NCBI GenBank assembly: GCA_020634855.1
Contig: JACKAU010000015.1
Span: 133,640-197,639 of the forward strand
DNA: 64,000 nt
DNA from: Anaerolineales bacterium
GTDB taxonomy: Bacteria > Chloroflexota > Anaerolineae > 4572-78 > J111
Direction of reading: 5' to 3'
Of the stretch, positions 28,622 through 37,307 are shown in pieces. Within the stretch, counting starts at the first letter, position 1. Each line of letters starts with the position of its first letter. The position numbers and the translations under genes were made by a program. The notes under the pieces were generated by a model, which made no database searches, was not told the DNA's origin, and was given only the letters and a program-made list of their open reading frames with translations.

Positions 28622-30660
28622 CCCACCTCGCGCCGCCGCTGCTGGTGCTGCTGCTGGCCTTTGGGCTGCAACTGCGCTATCTGGCCGAACTACGCGCGAT
28701 GTTCCCGGCGGGTTTTACCCAACCCTTCTGCGGCGTCGATGCCCTGGCCCACTACAACCGCGCCTTGCAACTGCTCGACGGCACACTGCCCGGCGATCAA
28801 ACCTACTTCTTCATTCCGCTCTACCCGTTCTACCTGGCCGGCTTGATCAAATTCTTCGGCGACTCGCTGCTGCTGCCGGTGTTCATGCAAGCGCTGCTGC
28901 AACTGGCCGGGCTGGCTGCGCTGTACGGCATCGGGCGCATCGCCTTTTCCCGGACGGCGGGTCTGCTGGCGATGCTTGGCCTGGCCACCTACAACTACTA
29001 CCTCTTCTACCTACCCTGCTACGATCAGACTCTGCTAACTACACCGTTCTTGACGCTTGGCGTCTTTTTTCTGTTGACCTTCTATCGGCGCGATCAGGCC
29101 CGCTGGGTCGTCGCCGCCGGTATCGCCCTGGGGCTGGCCGCCTTGAGCCGGCCGACGGTGCTGCTGACGTTGCCGGTCGCCAGTTTGTGGCTGGGGTGGC
29201 TGTGTTGGTCGGTCAAAGACGTTGAGTTGATGACTGACGGTGGCTCCCTAACCCCCAGCGGGGGGATTGGGTCTTTTTCTCCCCCCTTTGGGGGGGCGGG
29301 GGGGGGCCTTAACGCCGTTGGCCGGTCACTGAGGGCTTGGATTGGCTATTCGATTCTCCTGGTTGTGCCGTTTATCCTGCTGGTCGCGCCAATTACCCTC
29401 CACAACTACCGGGTCAGCGGCCGCTTCATCCTCATCTCCGACAACTTCGATGTCAACATCTTCACCGGCAACAATCCCGACGCCTTGGGGCTGGATAGCC
29501 TGGCCCACGCCCAATCCCAGCCCCCCGTCCTGCGCTTCTTGCAAACCCTCCAGCGCGTCGATGCCGGGGAAACCACCTTTCCCGCCGAAGTCCTGCGTTA
29601 CTACCGCGAGCAACCCGGCGACGCCCTGGCCCTCAACCTGCGCAAAACGTGGCTGTGGTTCGGCCAATCGACGGAACTGCTGGTCGAGCCGTTTTTCCCG
29701 CTGCGGGTGACGCAGGCGGGTACGCTGGCTCACCTGCCGCTGCTATGGCAGCCGCTCGTGGTCGTCGCCCTGCTGGGGATAGTTCTGGGGCAAAAACGCG
29801 CCTGGCCGCCGGTCGTGCTGCTGTGGGCCGTTTACGGGGTGTTCAGCCTCGGTTCAATCCTGTTTTTCATCCAGCTACGCTTTCGGTTGCCCTTTATCCC
29901 CTTTGTGATGCTGTTCGCTGCCTCTTTGCTGGCGATAGCGTTGCATTGGGCCGCGCAGCAGCCGCGCCGTTTCTGGGGCGTCTTGGCTGCACTGTTACTC
30001 CTGCTGCCGCTGCTGCCTGGTCTGAGTCTGTTCATCCTGATTTTTCTGGGGCTGGGCTTGGCCCAGGGCCGCTGGCGTCTGCCGCGCTATCGCTGGGCCG
30101 CCGTGGCCATCGTGGCCTACCTGCTGCTGGTTTCCCTGTGGGCGCAAGCCGAAGCTGCCGCCTCGGACGTCGCCCAGCGGATTGATATTTACCTGGGACC
30201 GCCGCTGGCCGGCGAAAGCGTTCTAGGCCAAACGTTCACAATGGATTGTAATGGACTAAATTATGTCGAAGTAACGTTAGGCGTCCTCGGCGACGCCCCC
30301 GACCAACCCGTGACGTTCAACCTGACCGCCGACCCGGCCAGCCCGGACAACCTCTACTCGGAGACCTTTGATAGCCGCAGCGTGCGCGACTTCGAGCGGA
30401 AAGCGTTCGTTTTCCCGCCGATTGCCGACTCGGCCGGTCAAAGGTACTTTTTCTTCCTCAGTTCGCCCACCGCCGCCCCCGATAACGCCATTACCGCCCG
30501 AGGCTACTCCGACACGCCGGTCGATTACTTTCCCGGCGGCCGCGCCTATGCCGGTCAATTGGCCGGCCTTCAGCCGCAACAAGCCGATTTCGCTTTCACG
30601 GCGAAGTGTCAGCTTACGTGGTGGCAGAAGCTGCGCCATGCCTTAGGGGGTCGGGAGTAG
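28588..30660 (+). CDS. PMT-like membrane glycosyltransferase with type II C-terminal module
   Basis: 690 residues, closest in the window to the gene at 24654. The first loop is FCGVDALAHYNRAL (D51), followed by FFIPLYPFYLAG, then helices to about residue 520. A type II module (about 535-675: GQTFTMDCNGLNYVEVTLG, KAFVFPPIADSAGQRYFFFL, AFTAKC) follows. Residues about 219-240 (SLTPSGGIGSFSPPFGG) come from a G/C-run palindromic insert at 29245-29309 that keeps the frame. The stop is the last feature of the plus-strand run; a repeat-filled 1.1 kb gap follows. Confidence 0.86.
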   Translation: MSYQRQLTRRITHLAPPLLVLLLAFGLQLRYLAELRAMFPAGFTQPFCGVDALAHYNRALQLLDGTLPGDQTYFFIPLYPFYLAGLIKFFGDSLLLPVFMQALLQLAGLAALYGIGRIAFSRTAGLLAMLGLATYNYYLFYLPCYDQTLLTTPFLTLGVFFLLTFYRRDQARWVVAAGIALGLAALSRPTVLLTLPVASLWLGWLCWSVKDVELMTDGGSLTPSGGIGSFSPPFGGAGGGLNAVGRSLRAWIGYSILLVVPFILLVAPITLHNYRVSGRFILISDNFDVNIFTGNNPDALGLDSLAHAQSQPPVLRFLQTLQRVDAGETTFPAEVLRYYREQPGDALALNLRKTWLWFGQSTELLVEPFFPLRVTQAGTLAHLPLLWQPLVVVALLGIVLGQKRAWPPVVLLWAVYGVFSLGSILFFIQLRFRLPFIPFVMLFAASLLAIALHWAAQQPRRFWGVLAALLLLLPLLPGLSLFILIFLGLGLAQGRWRLPRYRWAAVAIVAYLLLVSLWAQAEAAASDVAQRIDIYLGPPLAGESVLGQTFTMDCNGLNYVEVTLGVLGDAPDQPVTFNLTADPASPDNLYSETFDSRSVRDFERKAFVFPPIADSAGQRYFFFLSSPTAAPDNAITARGYSDTPVDYFPGGRAYAGQLAGLQPQQADFAFTAKCQLTWWQKLRHALGGRE
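29245..29309 (+). repeat. G/C-run palindromic element inserted in frame
   Basis: Short C-runs face G-runs (CCCCCAGCGGGGGG, then TCCCCCCTTTGGGGGGG). The same kind of element occurs between genes at 33099-33150. Here it lies inside a cytosolic loop of the glycosyltransferase at 28588 without breaking the frame. Confidence 0.75.
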
Positions 30661-30736
30661 GGTGTAAGGAGTAGGGGACAAAACCGGTGGATACCTCTAT
30701 CCACCACCATCGAAAAACGTGATCGTATCGTCTGAT

Positions 30737-30877
30737 ATGTTGGATCGAATGATCGAGCAAGTCGATCCAATGGTCAAATGCGTGAGGAGGTATGAGCGAT
30801 CTGTCGGTCTGATAGTCAAACTGGTCAGGAGGTATGATCGAGCAAGCTGGCGGTTTCTATTGGTTAATGCAAAATAA
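30737..30877 (+). CDS. Small ORF with 14-residue repeats (doubtful gene)
   Basis: 46 codons from ATG 30737, covering repeat block A. It reads as two approximate 14-residue units around VRRYERSVGLIVKL and VRRYDRAS, in the same style as the product of the array at 31561. It may be the remnant of a repetitive coiled-coil-like protein or chance translation of a tandem repeat. No family recognised and no ribosome site seen. Confidence 0.25.
   Translation: MLDRMIEQVDPMVKCVRRYERSVGLIVKLVRRYDRASWRFLLVNAK
30751..30846 (+). repeat. 42/43-bp tandem repeat, block A
   Basis: One 43-base unit (30751-30793), one 42-base unit (30794-30835) and 11 bases of a third. Units begin GATCGAG or GAGCGA and end GGAGGTAT, as in block B. 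Confidence 0.8.
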
Positions 30878-31279
30878 CGGGGCCGACTAATTGCTCTAAA
30901 AGCCGAAATTCACGCTTGCAATAGCCAATTGGACAAACAATTTCAAAAGTTTAGCGAATAAAGTAAAACAATATTAGTAATTCACCTTACAAAGTTAACT
31001 GATTAGATATTTTTGTCACGAGAGTCGAAAATTTGATTGCAAACAAAATGGAGTTTTCATATTTTGTCCCAGAAATTAATCTAACGGTCATTCGGCAATT
31101 TCTGCGTCAAAACAGACTAAATCAAGTGTTTATCTTGAAAATGTTTTCGTCCCTATCTTTCGTTTTGTTGAGTACAAATCTGATTGGTCCCGATTTTGTG
31201 AATAGTCAATCGATGTTGGGACATATCGCATTATTTTGCACATAGGAATAGAACCCTTCCTATTTTGCACAAAACAAGC

Positions 31280-31754
31280 GTGATAGTCAAACTGGTCAGG
31301 AGGTATGATCGAGCAAGTCGAGCGGATGGTCAAACGGGTCGGGACATATGATCGAGAAGTCGATCAGATGGTCAAACAGGTTGGGACATATGAGCGAGAA
31401 GTCGATCAGATGGTCAAACAGATCGGGAGGTATGATCGAGCGAGACGATCAGATGGTCAAACAGATCGGGAGGTATGATCGAGTGAGTCGATCAGATGGT
31501 CAAACAGATCGGGAGGTATGATCGAGCGAGTCGATTATATGGTCAAACAGGTCGGGACATGTGAGCGAGAAGTCGATCAGATGGTCAAACAAGTTGGGAG
31601 GTAGGATCGAACGAGATGATCAGATGGTCAAGCGCGTCGGGACATATGATCGAGCCGTCGATTGGATGGCCGAACATGTCAGGAGGTCTGATCGAGCCGT
31701 CGAGCGGATGGTCGAACGTGTTGGGATATATGATCGAGCAAGTCGATCGGCCCG
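31280..31754 (+). repeat. 42/43-bp tandem repeat, block B (ten full units)
   Basis: Full units start at 31307, 31350, 31392, 31434, 31477, 31520, 31563, 31605, 31648 and 31690, with partial units at both ends. Typical unit parts are GATCGAGCGAGTCGATCAGA and TGGTCAAACAGATCGGGAGG. Lengths alternate between 42 and 43, so only parts stay in one frame. The last units (from 31563) are open on the plus strand and encode 14-residue repeats such as DRAVERMVERVGIY. Unit identity is highest in the middle. No spacer/repeat distinction exists, so it is not a CRISPR array. Confidence 0.9.
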
Positions 31755-31773
31755 TGGTCACGGACGGTATTAG
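31561..31773 (+). CDS. ORF over the end of the 42/43-bp array, 14-residue repeats (doubtful gene)
   Basis: 70 codons starting with GTG. It encodes successive units DQMVKRVGTY, DRAVDWMAEHVRRS and DRAVERMVERVGIY with hydrophobic residues spaced as in heptads (14 residues = two heptads). It could form a short amphipathic helix. It is unclear whether this is a real gene, a pseudogene or a repeat by-product. I know no family for it. Confidence 0.3.
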   Translation: MSEKSIRWSNKLGGRIERDDQMVKRVGTYDRAVDWMAEHVRRSDRAVERMVERVGIYDRASRSARGHGRY

Positions 31774-33035
31774 GGCGAGGTGATGAGCTGGTTTTGCTGA
31801 AGCCATTCGGCCAGGGCCTCCGCCGCGACGCGGTTGCCTTCGGCCGTCCAGTGCCACTCGCCGGTAATGTAGAGCGGCGCGCTATCGGCCCGGAGATGCT
31901 CGACCATCGGCGGGGTTAAATCCAAGAACGGGATGGCTTGATCGTTGAAGAATTGGGCCAGCCGCACGTTGGGCCGGTCGGCCTGGGCCTCGGCAAAGGC
32001 GGGGTTGTCGCGGAGAAACACCTGCTGCTCCGCCGGAGAAAGGGTGGCCAGCCGGACGGCGATTTCCGGGCTGATGAGGGCGACGGCAAACTGCGAGCCG
32101 TTGGCCTCAACTTCGTCGCGGAGTTGGGCGATGGTGGCCAGGGTAACTTGCCAGGCTTCCTCTAACTCAATCTCATCATTGGGCAGGTACAGCGCCGAGA
32201 AGGGCGAGTCGTAGGCTTGGCCAAATTGGCGGCGTGGTTTGGCAGCGACGATCAGCGGTTCGATCTGTTGGTACAATCGCGAATGTTGGTAGAGCCAGCC
32301 CAACGCCGAGACCAGGCCGCGTTTGCCAGCGGAACAGTCGTGGGGCGAGTCGTTCAGGCCGGGCGCATAGGGGAGCGGATTGGGATTGAGTGTGTCGCCG
32401 CAGACGGCCAAGTAGGGCGCGTAGCAGTTGACGCCGTCGATGGTCAAGACGTTACCGGGCAGGTTGTCGAGCAGGTCGTTGCCCAGGTAGACCATCAACA
32501 GCACCACATCGGGCGAGAACTGCTGCCCCTGGTCCCGGTAAAAAACAAGTTGCTGATTGGTGCCCCAATTGGTGACACCGCCGCTGATGACCTCTACCTT
32601 GTCACCGGCCGGCAGTTCCACTCGGTTGAGCTGATCCTCCAACAGTTGGTGCGCGGTGGCCGCCTCATCGACCTGAACCGCGTGAACAAAAGAGTCGCCG
32701 AGCATTAAGATGCGGAAGGTGTCAGGCGGTTTGGCGACGGTATGTTCGGTATCGTGCATCCCCAAGCTATTAAAGTGTAACATCTGTTGAAATAGATCGT
32801 TCTGAAATTCCCCGGCAAAGTTGGGCCGGCCGGTCCAGCCCAACGCAGGCTGACAGGCGAACAGCCGGCCGGTATCCGCCGGATAGGGCGGCGGCAGCAG
32901 TCGAACGCCCAGCTCCAGCAGGAATAGGACCAGGCAGATACTGACCAGACTAAGGCTGACGCCGATGACGATCTGTTTTCTTCGAGATAAAGCAGATGAG
33001 GAGTTAGTCGAGGACAAATTCACTATCTCCTGCAT
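31770..33035 (-). CDS. Membrane-anchored SGNH/GDSL-like hydrolase
   Basis: 421 residues. After a signal-anchor helix (VIGVSLSLVSICLVLFLLEL, about 23-42) comes an SGNH domain: block I with the nucleophile in MLGDSFVHA (S115), a block with GVTNWGTNQQ, an Asn block YLGNDLLDN and the terminal His in GEWHWTAEGN. By family it would add or remove acyl groups on extracellular sugars, which fits the glycosyltransferase surroundings. I chose ATG 33035 because AGGA stands six bases upstream. A longer frame to 33266 is only open because it reads through palindromic repeats. It shares orientation with the GT-C gene at 33263-35838 and could be in its transcript. Confidence 0.83.
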   Translation of the reverse strand: MQEIVNLSSTNSSSALSRRKQIVIGVSLSLVSICLVLFLLELGVRLLPPPYPADTGRLFACQPALGWTGRPNFAGEFQNDLFQQMLHFNSLGMHDTEHTVAKPPDTFRILMLGDSFVHAVQVDEAATAHQLLEDQLNRVELPAGDKVEVISGGVTNWGTNQQLVFYRDQGQQFSPDVVLLMVYLGNDLLDNLPGNVLTIDGVNCYAPYLAVCGDTLNPNPLPYAPGLNDSPHDCSAGKRGLVSALGWLYQHSRLYQQIEPLIVAAKPRRQFGQAYDSPFSALYLPNDEIELEEAWQVTLATIAQLRDEVEANGSQFAVALISPEIAVRLATLSPAEQQVFLRDNPAFAEAQADRPNVRLAQFFNDQAIPFLDLTPPMVEHLRADSAPLYITGEWHWTAEGNRVAAEALAEWLQQNQLITSP

Positions 33036-33098
33036 ACCAAGTCCTGCTTCGTAGTAAGGGTTTATGAAGGTTAGGAAAATAAACGGGTAACCAAGCAG

Positions 33099-33150
33099 TC
33101 CCCCAGCCCCCAAAGGGGGGAGATCGATCCTCCTTTGGGGGGAGGGGGCC
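33099..33150. repeat. G/C-run palindrome
   Basis: CCCCCAGCCCCCAAAGG faces CCTTTGGGGGGAGGGGG across a short GATCGATC-containing centre, giving a long inverted repeat. It is related in design to the element inside the gene at 28588. It sits between the SGNH gene and the upstream GT-C gene. Confidence 0.8.
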
Positions 33151-33160
33151 AGTCTCAGTC

Positions 33161-33240
33161 CGTAGGTCGGGTTGAGGCACGAAACCCGACGCCTAGCGGC
33201 ACCAAGCGGTTTTGGGTCTCGTCCCTCGACCCAACCTACG
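33161..33240. repeat. REP/MITE-like palindromic element (GTAGGTCGGGTTGAGG type)
   Basis: 80 bases that begin CGTAGGTCGGGTTGAGG and end CCCTCGACCCAACCTACG. The two arms are imperfect inverted repeats (about 24 of 29 positions pair). Similar GTAGGTTGGGTTGAGG elements are widespread in cyanobacterial and some other bacterial genomes; that link is from memory. Confidence 0.78.
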
Positions 33241-33250
33241 CCTAACCCCT

Positions 33251-33277
33251 TTTCTTCATTCTTCATTCTTCATTCTC
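33251..33277. repeat. STRR tract (CTTCATT heptamers) at the end of the GT-C gene
   Basis: About four CTTCATT units. On the minus strand they give the TGA stop of the gene ending at 33263 (repeating TGAAGAA). Confidence 0.75.
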
Positions 33278-35838
33278 AATTCTTGGCGTGATCTCAATAT
33301 CGCCCAGCCACAGAAAATCGTCGCCGGGTTGGCCGGCCCCGCCGGTGATGGTCAGCCGCTCCAGGGTATCGACCTGGTACAGGCCAATAATCAATGGATA
33401 ACGGCCCGGCGGCATGTCGAGCGGAATAGTTAGCCGGAACTGGCCCAGCCCGTGCTGTCCGGCGCGCCAGACGGTGGTCGGCAGGCGGCAGGCCGGGTCG
33501 TCGTCTTGCTGGCTCCACAGAGTGGTTCCGTCGGTCAGATGGACAAAGGCGCGGTAATGATCGCCCGGCGGCTGGCGCGCCTGCCAGTACAGGTTGAGAT
33601 ATAGCGTGTCGCCGGGGGCCAGGGTTGAGGTGGGTAGGTCGAAGCCAACGAAAGTAATCGCCGGGCCAAACTGCGCCCCAACGGGTTGGGAAGGCGTGGC
33701 CTGTTCGGTAAATTGCTGCGGCGAGGCCAGTCGATCAAATTGGGCCGCGTAATCCTCCAGCCGGTAGATCGGCAGTGGGGCCGGACTGTCGTCGAGGCCA
33801 AAAACTTGAAGGCGCGGCTCGTTTTCGCGGGTGATTTCGGCGATGGGCTGGTAAGGCGTATCGCTGCCAAACGGCTCGATGCCGGTGGTGCGGACAAAAA
33901 GTGGGCCGGGGTATCGTAGCAGGAGCGGGCTTCGCCGTAGTTGTACCAGATGGGGATGATGAAATCTTCGTTGACGCTGCGGAAATCGCCGGGAAACTCA
34001 CCCTGCGCCCGCAGCGCGCCGATGGCCTTCCAGCCCTCGCGTTTGGGATAGCCGAAATACTCACGTGGTTGAGGCAGGTCATCGTATAGCCATTCCCAGG
34101 CCGAGTCGTCCCACTGCCGCCGGAGCGCGGTGAAGACCGACTCGGTTTGGAGGAAAATGAGCGCCACATAGATACTCACCAGCGCCGCCAGGGCGACGCC
34201 GAGGCCCATAAACACGTTTCGGAAGCGCGAACGAAAAACCAGGCCGCCCCAGCCGGCTCCGGCCAACAACACCGCGCCGGGATAGAGAATGTAAAGGTGC
34301 GTCCGTGGGTCATCGACCAGGAAACCGTAACCCAGCAGCGGCGCGCCGAACATCAGCCAGGCCGCTTTAGCCTCGATGGTTGGGGCCAGTTCAAAGCAGA
34401 TCACGAGCAGCAGCAACCAGGGTATAATCGCCAGACTAAGCGAGCCAAATTGCCACATCTCCGGCCGCCAAAATGTGATAGCGATAAACACGAGCAGCGC
34501 CCGGGTGTATCGGCGAGACGGCAGGATGGCGGTCGCCAAGCGTCTGGTCTTGCCTTGACTCGACGGTTGGCTGCCGATGGGTTGGTAGGACAACTGCCAA
34601 ACTAGACCGATCAACCCCAAGCCCAGCAGCGGTAGGTAAAAATGGGAACTATAATCCCGGTCGAAGCGGCGCAGTAGATCGAGATTGCTATAGAGCAGCC
34701 CCGGTTTGATGCGCGATTCGGTCAGGTAGGTGGTGGTGTTGCCGAAGTCGGGATCGAGGGCGTACGGGACATAGAAGGCGGCCAGTAAGCCCAAAAACAA
34801 GGCCAACGTCACCATTGTCAGGATAAGCCGTTGGGTGAATGGCGGCGAGACAGAGCCGATTGAGTGCGGTTGAGACTTTAGCTCGTTCGTGTCGGTTTGG
34901 CTAAATCCGGTCAGGTAAACCCAACCGAGATAAGCCGCCGCCGGCAGCAGCAGCAGCGCATCGAAGTGAGCCAGGAGGCAGGCGGCCAGCAGAATCGCGC
35001 CCGCGACTTGCCAGCGCCAGCGGCCGGTCTGCCAGGCCAGATAGAGGCAGTAGAGGGCCAGTGGCCCCATAAAAAAGATCAACGCTTGATACTGCACCAT
35101 CCGGCCAAAGGCGATGGCATAGCCGTTGATGGCCCACAACAAGGCCGCAATCAGACCAATTTGCCAGTTGAACCAGCGCCGGCCCAGGATAAAGATGGCC
35201 GCCACGCTGAAGAGGCTGCTGAGGGCAAACGGCCAGCGGGCCAGCGTTTCGGTCAGGCGGTCGCTGAGCAGCCAGCCGGCGACCGGCAGCAGCATTTGAG
35301 CCGGCCCTTTGCGGTGCAGAAAGATGGCGTAATCTTCGCCTTGCAGCAGGCGCACACCCAGCATTAGAGCTTCGGCTTCGTCCTCGTGAAATTCGGCGTA
35401 GCCTAAGCGGGGCAAGCGCAGCGCGGCCGCCAGGGCCAGCAGTAGGATCAGGCTGAGGGGGATAAACCAGCGCATCGATAAGGCCGCCGCCCCGACTCGA
35501 TGTTGCCAGGCCGCGACGCCCAACCCGGCGATCGTGATCGCGTTGAGGGTGACGAGCAGTTGGCTTATCGTGATGGGGCCGGGCAGGTAGACGGTAAACA
35601 GCGAACCGAAGATGCTCAAGGCCAGGGACAGCCCCACAGCCAGGGTCAGGCGCTCGATCAGGTCAAGGCTTGGGTCTTCGAGACTCTGCACCCAGACCCA
35701 GCCCGGCAAAAACGCGAGCAGCAGCAGCGCGGCCGGATAGCGTAGGATAAGGGGCGCTTGCGCCAGAATCAAGCCATTGGCCGCCATCAGCAGGACGGTA
35801 GGCCAGAGCATTCGTTGGGAGATTAATTTCGACGGCAT
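33263..35838 (-). CDS. GT39-type membrane glycosyltransferase with one module, carrying a one-base frameshift
   Basis: PMT-like protein: ATG 35838, a first hydrophobic block, then the catalytic loop EFHEDEAEA (D153, E154) and many helices. Near residue 642 the frame breaks at a G4 run (33908-33911 on the plus strand). Read straight on, the tail is nonsense until 33535. Adding one base restores SCYDTPGPLFVRTTGIEP and then a complete beta-sandwich module (ITFVGFDL, LYLNLYWQA, YRAFVHLTD, PPGRYPLIIGLYQVDTLERL), ending at TGA 33263. Total length then is exactly 859 codons including the stop. A sequencing or assembly error in the homopolymer is the simplest cause; a real recent mutation is possible. 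An alternative first ATG at 35811 removes nine residues. Confidence 0.82.
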
Positions 35839-35997
35839 AAAGTTAAATAAGCACGAGACCTTATAGTTTTTTTGGTTCGGAAACCTATAAGGTCTGGCCT
35901 GATTTTGAGATAATGAAATTCGCGCCCTATAATACACGCGCGCCGGGTTATATCAAACCTGGCCTGTCGCATTTCTAGAAATTGTCGTGGAGTTCCT

Positions 35998-36783
35998 ATG
36001 TCCGTTGTCGTGATTATGCCGGCCTACAACGCGGCCAAAACGCTGGAAGTGACGTACGCTTCCATCCCCAAAGATTGTGTCGATAAAATTATCCTCACCG
36101 ATGACGTTAGCAAGGATGAAACGGTGGAGATTGCCCAGAAGTTGGGGTTGAAGACCATTATCCACGTGCAGAACCGAGGTTATGGCGGCAACCAGAAAAC
36201 CAGCTACCTGGAGGCGCTCAAGGACGGGGCCGAGATTGTGATTATGCTTCACCCCGATAACCAGTACGATGCTACCAAAATCCCGGACCTGATTGAACCG
36301 ATCCGGCGGGGCGAATACGATATGATGATCGGCTCGCGCTTTTTGGGCAAAGATACGCTCGAAGGGGGAATGCCGCTGTACAAATTCATCGGCAACCGCT
36401 TTTTGACCTGGGCCGAAAATTTGGTGTTGGGGCAGAATCTTAGCGAGTATCACTCCGGCTTCCGGGCGTACAGCCGCCGCTTTCTGACCACCATCCCCTT
36501 TCTGCTCAACTCCGACGATTTTGTGTTTGATAGCGAAGTTCTGGCTCAAGCCACTGCCTTTAACTTTAAAATCGGCGAGATTGCGGTGCCCACCCGCTAT
36601 TTTGAGGAGGCGTCGTCGATTAACTTCAAACGGAGTGTGGTATATGGGGTGGGCACACTGGGGACGATGGTTAGATATTGGCTGTTCAAGCTGGGCTGGT
36701 CAAAGAGTCCGCAATTTAGCCGGACATTGCCTGAAGTGATCAGCCGCTATCACTGGGCCGAAATCGATGAGGCCGCTTCGTGA
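35998..36783 (+). CDS. GT2 glycosyltransferase, Dpm1/polyprenyl-phosphate sugar transferase-like
   Basis: 261 residues of a GT-A fold: VVVIMPAYNAAKTLE at the N-terminus, DDVSKDET for the nucleotide-sugar site, LHPDNQYD at the metal-binding place, then GSRFLGKDTLEGGMP and YHSGFRAYSRRFL. It belongs to the group containing dolichol-phosphate mannosyltransferases but has no C-terminal membrane helices, so it probably acts at the cytoplasmic membrane face. Its likely role is to make the polyprenyl-phosphate sugar used by the nearby GT-C enzymes. GGAG (35989-35992) precedes the ATG. Its stop overlaps the folK start (GTGA). Confidence 0.88.
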   Translation: MSVVVIMPAYNAAKTLEVTYASIPKDCVDKIILTDDVSKDETVEIAQKLGLKTIIHVQNRGYGGNQKTSYLEALKDGAEIVIMLHPDNQYDATKIPDLIEPIRRGEYDMMIGSRFLGKDTLEGGMPLYKFIGNRFLTWAENLVLGQNLSEYHSGFRAYSRRFLTTIPFLLNSDDFVFDSEVLAQATAFNFKIGEIAVPTRYFEEASSINFKRSVVYGVGTLGTMVRYWLFKLGWSKSPQFSRTLPEVISRYHWAEIDEAAS

Positions 36784-37307
36784 CCGGGGAACGATACCGG
36801 GTTTTCCTGGCTTTGGGGACAAATCTGGGCCAGCGGGAGGCGAACTTGTGGACGGCGCTGCTTCACCTGGGGCCGGAGGTTGAGGTGACGGCCGTGTCTC
36901 GGCTGTACGAAACCGCGCCGGCTTACGTACTCGACCAGCCGAATTTTCTGAATATCGCGCTCGAAGGGCAAACGGATCTGTCGCCAGAGGCTTTGCTCGA
37001 TTATTTGAAGGGGCTGGAGGAACAACTGGGGCGGGAAACCTCGCACCGCTACGGGCCGCGCTTAATCGACCTGGACATCCTCTTTTTCGAGGCCATTACG
37101 CTGGACACTCCCCGGCTGACTATTCCCCACCCCCGTCTGGCCGAGCGAGCCTTTGTGCTGCGCCCGCTAACCGACATCGCGCCGGACTTCATCCACCCCA
37201 CTTTGCACCAATCGATCCGGGAGTTAGCGGCGGCATTGCCCGCTGACGACGGGATATTGTCGGTTAGGCCGTGGTCGCCGTTTCAGGCCGGCGACGTCGC
37301 ACGATAG
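36780..37307 (+). CDS. folK: 2-amino-4-hydroxy-6-hydroxymethyldihydropteridine diphosphokinase
   Basis: Transfers diphosphate from ATP to hydroxymethyl-dihydropterin in folate synthesis. Family motifs: LALGTNLGQREANLW, RLYETAPAYVLDQPNFLN, HRYGPRLIDLDILFF (metal-binding D-x-D) and IPHPRLAERAFVLRPL. The 175-residue length is normal. GTG start overlaps the GT2 stop by four bases, implying coupling to that gene even though the pathways are unrelated. The last 44 bases overlap the convergent folP. Confidence 0.95.
   Translation: MTGERYRVFLALGTNLGQREANLWTALLHLGPEVEVTAVSRLYETAPAYVLDQPNFLNIALEGQTDLSPEALLDYLKGLEEQLGRETSHRYGPRLIDLDILFFEAITLDTPRLTIPHPRLAERAFVLRPLTDIAPDFIHPTLHQSIRELAAALPADDGILSVRPWSPFQAGDVAR

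Larger units (their letters stand above)
30661..31769. other. Gene-poor convergent region with tandem arrays
   Basis: 1.1 kb between a plus-strand and a minus-strand stop. It contains two blocks of a 42/43-bp repeat (30751-30846 and 31280-31754). An AT-rich unique stretch of about 434 bases (30847-31280) separates them and is flanked by a 37-bp direct repeat (30810-30846 and 31281-31317). A 70-codon frame at 31033-31245 (TTG start) lies in the unique part but has no supporting feature. No RNA gene was recognised. Confidence 0.65.

Noticed and set aside
31033..31245. 70-codon ORF in the AT-rich insert
   Set aside because: TTG start without ribosome site, no recognised family, no conserved pattern.
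31280..31754. CRISPR-like array
   Set aside because: Units are contiguous 42/43-bp tandem repeats with no unique spacers, and no cas gene is present.
33036..33266. 77-residue N-terminal extension of the SGNH hydrolase
   Set aside because: It translates palindromic and G/C-run repeats; ATG 33035 has a ribosome site and a normal signal-anchor follows.
33908..33911. Programmed ribosomal frameshift
   Set aside because: No slippery heptamer followed by a pseudoknot was seen, and a single missing base in a homopolymer explains the break more simply.
33735..34169. Minus-strand ORF overlapping the frameshifted transferase
   Set aside because: Its frame does not match the restored module and its composition is that of a shadow frame.
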